DNA of 64,000 nucleotides from Puffinus mauretanicus (Eukaryota; Chordata; Aves; Procellariiformes; Procellariidae), in contig JAJKFH010000395.1 of assembly GCA_023333565.1 (NCBI GenBank), positions 98,260 to 162,259 on the forward strand. The letters run 5' to 3'. This document shows, in pieces, positions 41,701 through 50,858 of the stretch. Numbering within the stretch: the first letter of the stretch is position 1; each line of letters starts with the position of its first letter. Position numbers and translations under genes: made by a program. The notes below the pieces were generated by a model, which saw nothing but the letters and a program-made list of their open reading frames with translations, had not been told where the DNA came from and searched no databases.

Positions 41701-43275
41701 GTTCTTTTGAAGGTGTGGTTCTGCTTTCTTTCCAGTCTAAGCATTGTACGGTCCGTAGTCCCATGGATGACCACTATGACAAGTGGTTAGTCTTCTCCAC
41801 CACCACCTTTGTGGCCAGGAGAAGGCCACGTGCCCACCCGCTATAAATGGATGTAGTTTCACTGACTCCTCTGCAACAGTGCAACTTTACTGCAATGAGG
41901 AATCTGAACCAAACCTATGGAGAGCTGGTCTGCCATGAGATATTGTGATTCGTATGGTCATGACTGGGGTCTGTGGGAATTTGTAAGATAGCATATAGCT
42001 CTTCTTTTGGGATCCTTCTCATCTGTCCGTTTAGTACAATGCTACTTTGTGGTAAAGGGATATTTGGAATTGACATTGAACAATCTCAATGTTAGGGTTG
42101 CGTCAAGGCAAGGAAGTCAACATATGCCGTTATTGGGCTACAGAAGACACCACGTAGTTGCAAGTGGCTAAACTTTGCTCTGATTGCTCTTACCGGTCAC
42201 CTGATTACAAGACACTGAGCATCATGGAGCTGTTAGAAGATGGAAATAAGGTTAATCTGTGGACCAAAGGTTTGAATTTGCCTTTTTCCCTTGATCTTCA
42301 CAGTGTGCTTCCTATGGATGTAAAATTACTAAAATACATTTTGAAGTGTTTAATGAAAAGGATAAACTTTTCTGCCAGTGAAGTCCTCGAGTATGTTGCT
42401 TCAGTTCCTTTATGTTTTTCAAAAGGCTGACCGAATTCCATTCTGCATAGGGCATGCTATGCCCTTTTATGCTGAAACTGTGGAAATTTAAGATAACGCA
42501 GATCAAAACAATAGATCAAGCGTGACTTCTCCTCTGGCCATTGGTAAGCGTGTGCACTCTAGTCCACGTTTGTTTGAAACGGCCAAGGTAAAGATATTGT
42601 CATTGCTGTGTCTTCCATCCCTAGCGAGTAACCTAGGGCATGCTAGATTTTTGCTGCTTGGTCCGGTTGCTCGTCTTCTGCTCTGTTAGTTTCCTGACAG
42701 TGGCATTGATAGTCAAAAGAGCTCGATCAACGTGGATGTTCACTGTACTCATTTTCTCTTCTAGGATGATTCCAGCTGCTAGTAAATCCTTCTTCTTGAC
42801 TGATCTGGTTGCAGGACGTGAGTACGACCTCTGTGTTCTTGCTGTTTATGATGATGGATTGACATCTTTGACCGCAACCAGAGTGATCGGATGTGTGCAG
42901 TTCACAACCCAGGAAGAATACAAACAGTGCCGATCCCTTCACGCGCAGTTTCTTGGAGGAACCATGATCATCATTATTGGGGGTATCATTGTGGCTTCGG
43001 TTCTTGTTTTCATCTTCATCCTCCTCATGAAATATAAAGTCTACAACAACCACCACAAAAATAAAACCACTAAAGTTAATAACGTCTGCTCTCAAACCAA
43101 TGGAAGCCAAAGTGGCTCGATGGCTCGATCCACTTCTAAACTTTCAGAGAGACGGGAAAGTTTGCACCAGGAATGCTCGGGCTCTTCCATCAAAGGAAAA
43201 ACTGTTGTAGATTTGGATTGTGAAAAAGTGACTCCAACCAACACAACCTTTTTAACAACTGATGCGTTATCTTAA
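29743..43275 (+). CDS. LRFN3: LRFN3, leucine-rich repeat and fibronectin type III adhesion protein (SALM4)
   Basis: Two coding exons, 29743-31118 and 42765-43275, joined by a GT-AG intron that splits an Arg codon (AG|G). They give 628 residues, the length I recall for human LRFN3. Order: signal peptide 1-17; LRR N-cap with CPKRCMC; six to seven LRRs (about 55-235); LRR C-cap around [16 protein letters not shown]; Ig domain (about 292-380, with [11 protein letters not shown] and [13 protein letters not shown]); FN3 domain (about 410-505); a single membrane helix about 525-547 (after QFLGGTM); cytoplasmic tail of 81 residues. SALM proteins are postsynaptic adhesion molecules. The tail contains VCSQTNG and TVVDLDCE, which I recall from LRFN3, and ends in DALS, so it has no PDZ ligand, as in the LRFN3/LRFN4 subgroup. 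LRFN5 is the next best match but has a longer PDZ-binding tail. The coding sequence is AT-rich compared with the very GC-rich human gene, as I recall it. Confidence 0.93.
31707..32211 (-). mobile_element. solo LTR of an avian endogenous retrovirus
   Basis: A 505-base element in the LRFN3 intron starts TGTCGTGGTTTAACCTGGCA and ends GAAACCGGGACA, with TG...CA ends. The flanks are ACCGG (31702-31706) and ACTGG (32212-32216), a 5-base target duplication with one difference. On the minus strand there is a TATA-like CAGTATATGAA and, further on, an ATTAAA signal, so the LTR reads minus, opposite to LRFN3. No internal viral sequence flanks it. The type is familiar from many bird genomes; I cannot name the family with certainty. 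Confidence 0.88.
32212..35960. other. LRFN3 intron, no other gene seen
   Basis: Intronic sequence with an A-run at 32782-32802 and a small tandem repeat (33949-34006). The minus-strand 188-codon ORF at 32744-33310 includes the translated A-run and shows no domain, so it is left out. Confidence 0.6.
33949..34006. repeat. 14-16 bp tandem repeat, about 4 copies
   Basis: Successive copies of TATAAACATCTGTA, with one copy reading GGTAAACATCTGTA. A simple intronic minisatellite. Confidence 0.9.
35961..36614 (+). other. 217-codon ORF of unknown nature inside the LRFN3 intron
   Basis: An uninterrupted frame of 217 codons from ATG to stop in otherwise AT-rich intron. Locally (36060-36320) the sequence is GC- and CpG-richer than its surroundings. 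I recognise no domain in the product; a hydrophobic stretch near residues 170-185 ([11 protein letters not shown]) could be a membrane segment. A second + frame (36170-36511) is also open for 113 codons, so a GC pocket alone may explain the length. It could be a decayed retrocopy, a lineage-specific exon or chance. Confidence 0.25.
36615..38734. other. LRFN3 intron, no gene seen
   Basis: AT-rich intronic DNA. A possible ancient CR1 remnant lies near 37354-37385 (AGAATCAGTTTGAAAAGACC), too short to be sure. Nothing else is recognised. Confidence 0.55.
38735..39492 (+). mobile_element. CR1 LINE, 3' part with tail
   Basis: A sense-strand copy of about 760 bases. It holds ORF2 C-terminal sequence (frame 38791-39507 with [20 protein letters not shown]) and the 3' end GGACCTTTGAAAGG-type consensus, finishing with three copies of CTATGATT. 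It belongs to the same subfamily as 12328-12832 and 48473-48727. Confidence 0.95.
39493..40635. other. LRFN3 intron, no gene seen
   Basis: AT-rich single-copy-looking DNA with only short ORFs on both strands. Confidence 0.55.
40636..40815 (+). CDS. unrecognised terminal-exon-like reading frame
   Basis: Directly after TATATGTTTTAG (a possible 3' splice site, whose TAG is also an in-frame stop), a frame runs 59 codons to TGA at 40813. The product looks protein-like, with a charged helical end ([20 protein letters not shown]). An ATTAAA poly(A)-type signal follows at 40876. I do not recognise the protein and found no upstream partner exon. If LRFN3 exon 1 were spliced to this acceptor, its frame would instead give six new residues and a stop, that is, a truncated secreted form; both readings are inference. 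Chance openness over 59 codons is roughly 5-10 percent. Confidence 0.3.
   Translation, partial: EGEQNTLSGALRSTSHTCQTSIEGHVYVASVEESPAARYQKLYLEKPRIDELLSGVLVQ
41462..41604 (+). mobile_element. old CR1 3' remnant
   Basis: GGTTTTCAAGTGTTGGCTAG, GGCTAGAGATCTCTGGGAGT and TCTATGAATCTGTGATGGTG follow the order of an older CR1 tail in sense orientation, with many substitutions. Confidence 0.7.
41605..42764. other. end of the LRFN3 intron
   Basis: No further element is recognised. The intron ends with the acceptor TACTCATTTTCTCTTCTAG at 42764. A 90-codon ORF at 42158-42430 has no splice context and is taken as chance. Confidence 0.6.
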
Positions 43276-43480
43276 TGGCCATTTGATGGAACAGGACACA
43301 CCGAGGTGGTATTGCTTGAAACATTTTAATGCAAGTGGTTGTATTTTAAGCTTCACTACTATTGTCTATTTTTAAGATCAGATGGTTTAAAAAATATTTT
43401 TTTAATCTGTATACAGTTCTTGCATTCTTAACTATTTTGTTTCAATATATTAAATATAAGTGTGTGATTTACAAGATTTT
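43276..43480 (+). terminator. LRFN3 3' UTR with candidate poly(A) signal
   Basis: After the TAA at 43273-43275 the sequence is AT-rich, with ATTAAA at 43449-43454 in AATATATTAAATATAAG. Another ATTAAA lies at 44581-44586. No canonical AATAAA is seen in the first 1.3 kb, so the true end is uncertain and may be the distal one. Confidence 0.45.
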
Positions 43481-46019
43481 TTTACTGGTTCTTTTATAAC
43501 ATACACCTCTGTATCAAGGCAGCAGCATAGCTAAATTCTACTAGGTTTGTCTTTGGTGAAATGCACTGTTTTTTCATTTGGTTACCAACCAAGAGCAAAA
43601 TTGTACTCTCAGGATCCTCAGACTTCCTCTCTCACGGCAGAGTCACTTAGCAGCTTGAACTACTCATCTCTTCAAGGAATGATTTGTTATAAAAAGTTAC
43701 CAGCTTCTCAATACTGAGTTATTTTTTGCCATAGGTATGTTGTATACATGCTGCTCACAAAAGCAGCAGAATTAGTAGAGGTTCCCCAAAGAAAAAAAAA
43801 AAAAGGTACTCTCTAAAAAAAAAAAAAGGAAAGAAAATTGAAAGTACCTTAAGTACTTTAGCGTACTCTCTCAATTATTCAGTGGCACAGAAATATGAAC
43901 TCGTGTTGTTTGCTTTGTAACAGCTGTTACCTGCTGAGACTGTGCCTTTGAGAAACCTCCTCTTGTTCTTGGTAGTCAGATTTACCTTTGTTTGGGCAAG
44001 ACGACGACCTGTTTGTGTTCTTTCTAAATTGTAAAACTTCACAAACTGGTTGAAATTAGTTGTGTTTCACTGTGCACGTTTTTGCTATGCTGAAAACCAT
44101 GCCATAGTCTCCCCCTCTGAGAGCGTACTGCTGAAGGTTCTTTTTTTTCTTTTTTTTTTGTTGATTAACTCGTTGATTGGGGACCCACAGATTAAAGCTT
44201 CCGTGTCCTGAGGCACACTGCACTATCTCACTGTGACACCGCATCTTCAGATGGCTTTTATATCAGTCTCCTATTTCTGTAATACTGCATGAAGTGTAAT
44301 GTAAGTGGCTGATAGATGAATTATGTGAATGTGTCTGGTCAAGTCATTTTAACGCATCATGTTGAATAACGAAATGTTCCTTTTGTTTCGAGGGATACTG
44401 TCAGATCGAGATGGGTCCAAAGTTTAGGTTTTGAAATAACTTTTACAAAGCCTACGAGGAGCTGGTGACCTCAACTAAACACTGTCCCCTCTGCCATCCT
44501 CATTGGCTGGTGATTTTTTGCGTTGTTTTGATACTTGGCTTTGAAAGCAAAACAAGAGAAAACATGACTACTGTTTATTTATTAAACCTCAAGAAATGGA
44601 AGGTGAAAGCAATTGGCAGGAGAGGCTTGCAAGCTAAGTGACTGGCTTGTGTCTTTTAAGGTGATTGTGTCACAACTTGGCAATCAACAGAAAGAAAAGT
44701 ATTTTTCCCAAAATTGTCCCTTTACCAGGCTCAAAGTACTTCTCCTGTTTGGATAGGAAAGAATGGACCAAGGGAAGTTACCTGGCAGACAGCCAAAAGC
44801 TGTTTAACTACACAGCAATTAAGCACTACATTTTAATATCGTTAGTCCTCCTAACTGCCAAAGTACGAGGCATTTTTTGATGTCTCTGTGATGCACAGAT
44901 TTGCTGAGGCCTCTGTTCTGTTTTGGTTCTCAAACGTAAATGGAGGAAAAAGTAATTTGAGGGATTCTGTTACCAGGTGTATTTGTGACAGTGAGGTAAG
45001 ACTATGCAGCTACACTCATGTTAGTTTTCTTAAAAAAAAAAAAAAAGCTGTACGTGCAACTGTGCAAATGGATGCTTCTTGTTATGTAGATGATGGTGAC
45101 GGTGCCTGTGCTTTCCAGGATTTTCCTCTGGCTTCTGTCTGCTTTCCAGGGACGCAGACTCATCACTGGCACTCCTAAGGTACAACCACCTGAACCCGCC
45201 TACGGTCACTGATTTTGAAATGCTCTTGCAATCCCCACCTCTTCCAGAGAGCAAATTCATTCATCTTGGGCCAGACACAAAATTCAATGCTGGAATTTGA
45301 ACATGGTTTTCTTAATTACTGCAGCCTGATTGCTATGAGTATCATGAGTGGCTCATCCCACCTGTACATTAAATCTGTTTATTGGCAATATCCTGCCATT
45401 TTCTGCCGGTAGCAATTTCTGTCATGCCCTTTTATTTGGTTCCTACTTGTTAAATATGCAAATGCTGCATTGCTGAGCAGCATCAGGTGGGGTTCAGGGA
45501 CTGTAGCTGCAAATGCTGTTATTTTGACACTTCACAGCGTGTATGTACCTACCACGGGTATCACAGCAGCCTAGCTTACCTCTTCTGTTGGCCCTTGGAC
45601 CACAGGCAGAGGCGGCGTTAGTCCATTCTGTAACTGCGGTTCTGCCTTGTTCTCGGGTTGTCCATCTCATCGGTAGGGGAAAGAGTGTCAAACCAGCGTG
45701 AGCCGCGCTAGCATGACCCTTTCCTGCACGCAATAGCGGGGACGTACTGGATTTAAGTATTTCTCCCTTGGAAATGGAACTGGGGTTTGGTGCGTTTCTC
45801 CAGGTTGTTTTAAGAGGTTGAGGTTATTAGAGAAGGACTCTGAACTCCTGCTGTCTCTGTAATAGAAGCATAAAAATGTGGAAAGCAGCAGGAAGCTACT
45901 TCTGAAGCAAACACTCCTTCAGAAAGATTATGGAAGGGGAAAAAATGGGGGGAATTGCCCAGAAAGAATGTCATAACCAGTGCTGGAAAGGACAACCTGA
46001 CGTGAGCAGGGGGTGACGG
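43481..46019. other. LRFN3 distal 3' UTR or intergenic DNA
   Basis: AT-rich DNA with A-runs at 43791-43804 and 43817-43829 and further chance ORFs. From about 45600 the GC content rises toward the CpG island. No gene was found. Confidence 0.5.
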
Positions 46020-46745
46020 GCGCAGCGGCAGCCATGAGCGAAGGAGCGGCCGTGCTCCTTCTCACCTGCCCTCGTTCCTGCTGCCTCCCCTCGCTCCTCT
46101 CTTTCGGGGCATTGGCCTCTCATGGCGCCTGAAGTTTGGAGGAACCTCGCTCTTCCGCAGGAGACCACGGCCTGCCCCTCGCTCCGCTCACCGGAGCCGG
46201 TTTCATGGCGGAGGAGCACCGCTCTTCACAGCAGAGACAACAGCCCGTCCCTCCCTCTGTGCTTCGGGACTGCCATCTTCCCCCGTCAGGAGTCCGCTGC
46301 CACCCCTGCGGCTTCGGGGCTTGTCAGGGCAGCGGGCTGGGTCTGTGTCGCGGGGGGGGGGTGAAATGGCGGGCGGGCTGCGGAGCTCTCGGCCTCCCCC
46401 CCGCGGCCGCCGCGCTCCCTCACGGAGCCCGGCGCACAGCGCATGCGCGTTGCGAAGGGCGGGAAACCCCCCCGCAGCGCTCCGCTACGGCGCCGCTGAA
46501 GCCGCTGCGCGCATGCGCGCTGAGGGGAAGGGTGGGCGCAGCCGCCACGGAGGAGCCCTGGGCTTCGGCGTGAAGATGGCAGCCGGCAGGGTACCACAAG
46601 CACCGCAGCCCTCGGCGTGCCTTGAGTCTTCTAGCACCGCGCTTCTGGGCAGCCACGTTGGCCATGGCGGGTGCTGTCGTCTTCTGGTAAGGCCCTGCCG
46701 TGCGGCCGTGTTGGACCGCAGGACGTGGCAGGAGCTGTAGTCCCC
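46020..46745. promoter_or_regulatory. CpG island promoter with paired NRF1 sites
   Basis: A dense CpG stretch at the border between the AT-rich and GC-rich halves. It contains two perfect NRF1 palindromes GCGCATGCGC (46439-46448 and 46509-46518) 70 bases apart, an E2F-type GGGCGGGAAA (46457-46466) and an AAGATGG start-region motif (46573-46579). There is no TATA box. This is the signature of a housekeeping, often bidirectional, promoter. The + strand transcript probably begins near 46520-46560. Confidence 0.75.
46576..46686 (+). CDS. candidate first coding exon of an unknown gene
   Basis: Downstream of the NRF1 sites, an ATG at 46576 opens a frame of 37 codons that runs exactly to a splice donor (CTG|GTAAGG at 46687). 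A second ATG at 46664 with a better Kozak context (GCCATGG) gives MAGAVVF plus two bases before the same donor. Which start is used is unclear. This may be the 5' exon of the + strand gene whose exons appear from 49188, but no linking exons were found. Confidence 0.35.
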
Positions 46746-48019
46746 GTGCTTGTTGCCTCAGTGTTCCACGGAGGAAGCCCCAAAAAGCCCAAGGGACCCT
46801 GGAGCAGCCCCTCTCTGACAGCCCGAGAGGTGCCATGGAGCTCGGGCACCTTCAGAGCCCTGCTCTGCTGGGTGTGGGCGCCCGGGCTGCCTGCTTGAGG
46901 GCGAATGGGGAGAACTGGGGGCAGGATGGGAAAGAGGTGGATCAGGACCAGCTGTCTTGGAAATTCAAGATGGGGGTGACTCTCTTTTTGCCATCGGATC
47001 CCCTCAAGACTTGTTCATTTTCCCTTCCTCAGGCCCAGAGCCCTCCTTATATCCACTAATCCCCTCTGAACCCCTCTGTTGTCCTGGGTTGCCTCAGCCT
47101 GACCCAGTTGCCTCCTCAGAACCTCTCAGCACCCCAATGCGCCTTTTGATGTGCTCTAGAGACCCCCCCGGTCCCCGCAGCACCCTTCTGTTAGCCTCCT
47201 TGCACCCTCCCTTTGAGCCTCAGGAGCCCTCCCTTGGCCTTCCTCGTACACAAAAGCCCACCATTGGCCTTCACTGGGGCCAGCGGAGGACTCGCGGGCA
47301 GGGTCCAACCACAGGACTTCTCCATTTGCCCTGTAGCTGTCTTAGGATCACTCTAGTCCACTCAGGACCCCTCCTGAGGCCTTCATTGCACCCCAGACCC
47401 CTCTGCAGGACCTCTAGCACCCTAAGAAACCCCACTAGACTGGCCCCCTAGACTCTACAATGCCACTTTAGTCCCCTCAGCACTCCTCCGTAGGTGTTTG
47501 TTACGCCCCAGAGCCTTCTGTTGCTCGTTTAGCCGCCTTAGGAGACCTCCAGTCCCCTAAAGACCCCTTCTGAGGCATTCATGGTGACCGAGGCACTCTG
47601 TCTGTCCTCTATTCTCTCTAGGACCCCTGCAGTTGCACCCTAGCCCCTTAGCACCTCTGTACTCTGCTTGGAAACCCTCCTGAGTCCATCATGGTGCGGG
47701 GAAGTGGCGATGCAGCAACAGCAGATGCTGCGGCCTCGCTGGGACACCCGGAGACCCACGGGGTGGCCGGAGCTGGGACCACCCTTCCTGTGCCCTCTAT
47801 CCTCACTGCGTGTCAGCGAAGGACACCATGGGCTTAGGCTTGTTGTTCCAGCTTTATTAAAATAGAGTCATTTTCCCGAGAAGACCTGCATCTTGGCTGC
47901 ACCCTTGGAGATCTCCAGCAGAGGATGGTCTGAGCTGCCAGGGAACAGATGGGAGGGGTCGATGTCTTCCTCCCAGGGCTGAAGGGCAGCTGTCATTGCC
48001 CAGTGCCCATCTGCAGGGC
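46746..48019. other. GC-rich spacer with degenerate C-rich repeats
   Basis: From about 47040 to 47650 the sequence is a degenerate minisatellite of CCCCTCAGCACCCCTC / CTAGACCCC-like phrases with units of about 25-35 bases. Open frames here (for example 46957-47451) are low-complexity. On the minus strand an AATAAA signal lies at 47853-47858 (TTTATT on the + strand), which would serve the MROH-like gene ending nearby. Confidence 0.6.
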
Positions 48020-48951
48020 TCAGTCTCCCACATCGTCAAAGAGGGGCAGGACCTCCTCCGCCAGCTGCACAGCGATGGGGCTGGCCTCCTTCCTCTTCAG
48101 GTGACCCATCATGTTTCTGAAGACCAGCAGGGCCTTCATCTTGAGATCTGTGTCGCCCTCCTGGAACACCTCCATGATGTGTGGCAGGAGGACCTGCATT
48201 TTTCTTGCCTGTATGAAAGACAGAGTTTCCTTCTTGTGAAACGGTCAAAGACCACCCTGGCAAAAATGCTCTGGTCACTGGGCACCAGGCTACCGACCGC
48301 CCCAGCCCCCGGCTGCCAACATCGCTCCCCTTGACGACGCCGAGCTCACCATGTCAGGTCTCTCTGACAGCGTGATGAGACCTCCGAGAAACAGGGAGAC
48401 CGGCTTGGATGCCTCTGATAGCTCTGGACATGGGACTCGTCACCAACATCCTCTGACTGAAACTCACTGGAGGCCATGGTTTTAAACTAAAAGAGGGTAG
48501 ATTTAGACATAAGAAATTTTTTACGATGAGGGTGGTGAAACCCTGGCACAGGTTGCCCAGAGAGGTGGAAGATGCCCCATCCCTGGGAACATTCCAGGTC
48601 AGGTTGGACGGGGCTCTGAGCACCCTGATCTGGTTGAAGATGTCCCTGCTCACGGCAGTGCGGGGGTTGGACGAGATGGCCTTTAACGGTCCCTTCCAAC
48701 CCAAACTATTCGATGATTCTACGATCAGCTGAAACAAACACAGGAGCGAGAGACTGGCAGAGCCTGCAGGGCTCGCTGAAGGCGATCAAGGCCTTTTCTG
48801 GTAACTCACAGCCAAGTGAAGCCCGCAGGTGCCTTCTGTGAAGGAGCTGAGAAGCCTGCACAACCACCGGTGCCGGAGCAAGCCGAGGAACTTCCTTAAG
48901 ATCTTCTCCAAAGTCTGGGGGATGGAAAGCATCACCTCCCACACGGCCATG
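48020..48951 (-). CDS. maestro heat-like repeat (MROH-type) gene, 3' fragment
   Basis: Three minus-strand pieces in order. Exon A, 48810-48951, has acceptor CTTGCAG and donor GTGAGT and encodes AVWEVMLSIPQTLEKILRKF-like sequence. Exon B ends at 48350 with donor GTGAGC and encodes GGLITLSERPDM. Exon C, 48020-48208, has acceptor CATACAG and encodes QVLLPHIMEVFQEGDTD, then KMKALLVFRNMMGHLKRKEA and EVLPLFDD. I recall these phrases from the MROH proteins that are abundant in birds; they form helical HEAT repeats of poorly known function. Family members normally continue past LFDD, but here a TGA follows four codons later and a poly(A) signal lies 160 bases on. So this is a shortened gene or a gene fragment. 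The 5' edge of exon B is unclear (a stop lies about 35 codons upstream in frame). A CR1 sits in the intron between A and B. Confidence 0.7.
48473..48727 (+). mobile_element. CR1 LINE, 3' end fragment
   Basis: GCCATGGTTTTAAACTAAAA opens the match and ACTATTCGATGATTCTACGA closes it. The copy lies in the intron of the MROH-like fragment, opposite to its transcription, right next to exon B. Confidence 0.92.
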
Positions 48952-49187
48952 CTGCAAGCCAGAGCGCTCTGTCAGAGCAGGGCTGCCTCACCACAGCAGC
49001 GTGGCCTGGGACAGCCCAGCAGGGTGCAGACCCTGCCCCTCGGTTGGGATGCCCTGGGCAGCAGGAGAGGGCTGAGGTGGTGTTCCCCGAGGGGCTGGGA
49101 GGAGCGTGGTGGGGGCTCCGGGCTGGCTTGGTCAGCTTTGGCTGCTGCAGGCCAGGCCGGCCCAGCAGGGCTGGAAAGCGTGGTGGG

Positions 49188-50503
49188 ATGGAGGGCCCTG
49201 CTGGTCAGTTCTGCAACTGTGTAAGTGTATCTCCAATGGCTGAAGAAGGTGGCTAAAAGAGTAAGGCGTTGGTGGTACCTTCTTGGTCTTCCTCACCATC
49301 CTGAAAGCTGTGGCTTTGTGTCTTTGTGTGGGAGATGGGTTTCCTCCACCTCATCTCAATGCGTTGCTGTCACAGAATCCAAGGACAAAGGATTTGGTCA
49401 TTTTGGAGGGAGAAAGAGCTGCGATGCAGTTCTCCCTCGGCAGTGTCATGGAGCTGCCGAGGTGAGGCCACCAAAAATGTCCCTGGTAGCTCTCTACTGC
49501 CTTTTCACCCTGGGCTTTGCCTTTGCTCCATTACGGGGAAGCGTGGGACAATTTTCCCAGTTGCTGTTGCCTTCTGATTTCCAGGCTGGAGCTGAAGGTG
49601 GCACTGGGCTCAGGATCTTCCTCAGAGGGCTCCACGACATCCAACCAAGAGCAGAAGTTGGGCGAAGAGGTTACTTGTTCCAGCAATAAAACAGGTGATG
49701 CAACAACTGACCGTCCACATGGGTTTCTCACTCACGCCCAGGGTTTGGAGCAATGGTCACGGTGCAACAGGGTACAGAAAACATCCTGAGATGCTGCCTT
49801 CAGCTTTGGTAAATCCCTCCCAGCAAGCCTCAATTCTCAATATGGCATAAAAATACATAAATAAAAAAAAAGAAGGAAAAAAAAAAAAATACCCTGAGAA
49901 AAATCCGATGGCAACACGGGACTGAAAAGTGCGACAAGACAAGGGAAGGGCCGAGAAGCTCCCGGCCAAGATGGGTGGTGCTTTTGTCCCCAACCAGAGC
50001 AAATCCGTGTGGTTTTCGTGCTTGAGTTATCCCAGAAAGTATTCCAATGGGATCTGTTGGTTTTTTAGGAAGGCATCGCCCTTTCTGCCTCCTTTCCCAA
50101 GGTAAATCCCCAGGAAGCAAGATCGGAAATGGGAAGGAAGAAACAAGGAAGAAATCAAAGGAAAAGGCATCTCCTGCCTGGTGAGTCTTGGAAAATTGGA
50201 TGCCTCTTCTTCTTCCCCAACACAACCGGGTTTGGCAATGGACAGGTAAAGGGCAGGATGGCTTTTGGCACCGTTTGCTTCTTCCCCAGGAATCCTCCGT
50301 TTTCCATCCCTAATTCCACAAAATTTTGCAGGTAGTAGGATTCATTTCTTCCTTTTTTTTTTTCCTTTTTTTCCTTTGCTCACACCCACCTCTATCCGTA
50401 GGCAGCTCCTACCATATCTGGGCAGCTTTTCCAGGCAAGAAGAAGAAGAACCAAGTCCTCCAGGTGGTCCTCCAACCCCACTGACCGGCACTGAATGTTC
50501 AAG
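49188..50503 (+). CDS. unrecognised multi-exon gene, five phase-matched exons
   Basis: Exons: 49188-49220 (from an ATG, donor GTAAGT); 49376-49461 (acceptor TGTCACAG, donor GTGAGG); 49585-49694 (acceptor TTTCCAG, donor GTGATG); 50114-50180 (acceptor CCCCAG, donor GTGAGT); 50290-50331 (acceptor TTCCCCAG, donor GTAGTA); and 50402-50503 (acceptor ATCCGTAG, donor GTACAC). Codon phases agree at every junction from 49220 to 50402, which chance would rarely give. The product is hydrophilic: a stretch DLVILEGERAAMQFSLGSVM, a Ser-rich part (GSGSSSEGSTTSNQEQKLGE), a Lys-rich part (KEETRKKSKEKA) and a Pro/Glu-rich part (RQEEEEPSPPGGPPTPLTG). No known domain is seen. The first exon and start are the weakest part. 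The gene converges on calmodulin, where human has PTGIR, GNG8 and DACT3, but it resembles none of these. Confidence 0.5.
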
Positions 50504-50858
50504 GTACACGATGCGGCTCGGTGGCACTAAGACACTAAAAAAAGCGATTTTCCGTAACTCAATTCCGCAGTTCTTAATGTCTGAATATTAAATTCCTTCT
50601 TTGGGATTTTCCTTAAAAAGCTGCAAGCTACTCGTTGTTGTTATAATTTATTATTGAAGCTGATATTTTCACAAACCCTGTAATAACTCTGTATTTTGAC
50701 GTTGCTCCTCACATTCGCTTTTATCCAGAAGAGGATGAAAAGTTTCTTTTTAAGCCCGTGACCACAGATCAATAAAAACGCGTTTCCATTTTACCTCGAC
50801 CAGCAAAAAAAAAAAAAAAATCACCTCCAAACCAGATTGCATTTGCGTGTCTCTGCAG

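Noticed and set aside
42158..42430. 90-codon ORF just before LRFN3 exon 2
   Set aside because: Intronic, unrecognised and with no acceptor or donor at its ends.
50765..50821. AATAAA followed 30 bases later by an A-run, like a retrocopy tail
   Set aside because: No intronless gene body precedes it and flanking duplications are not visible; kept only as a possible alternative poly(A) site.
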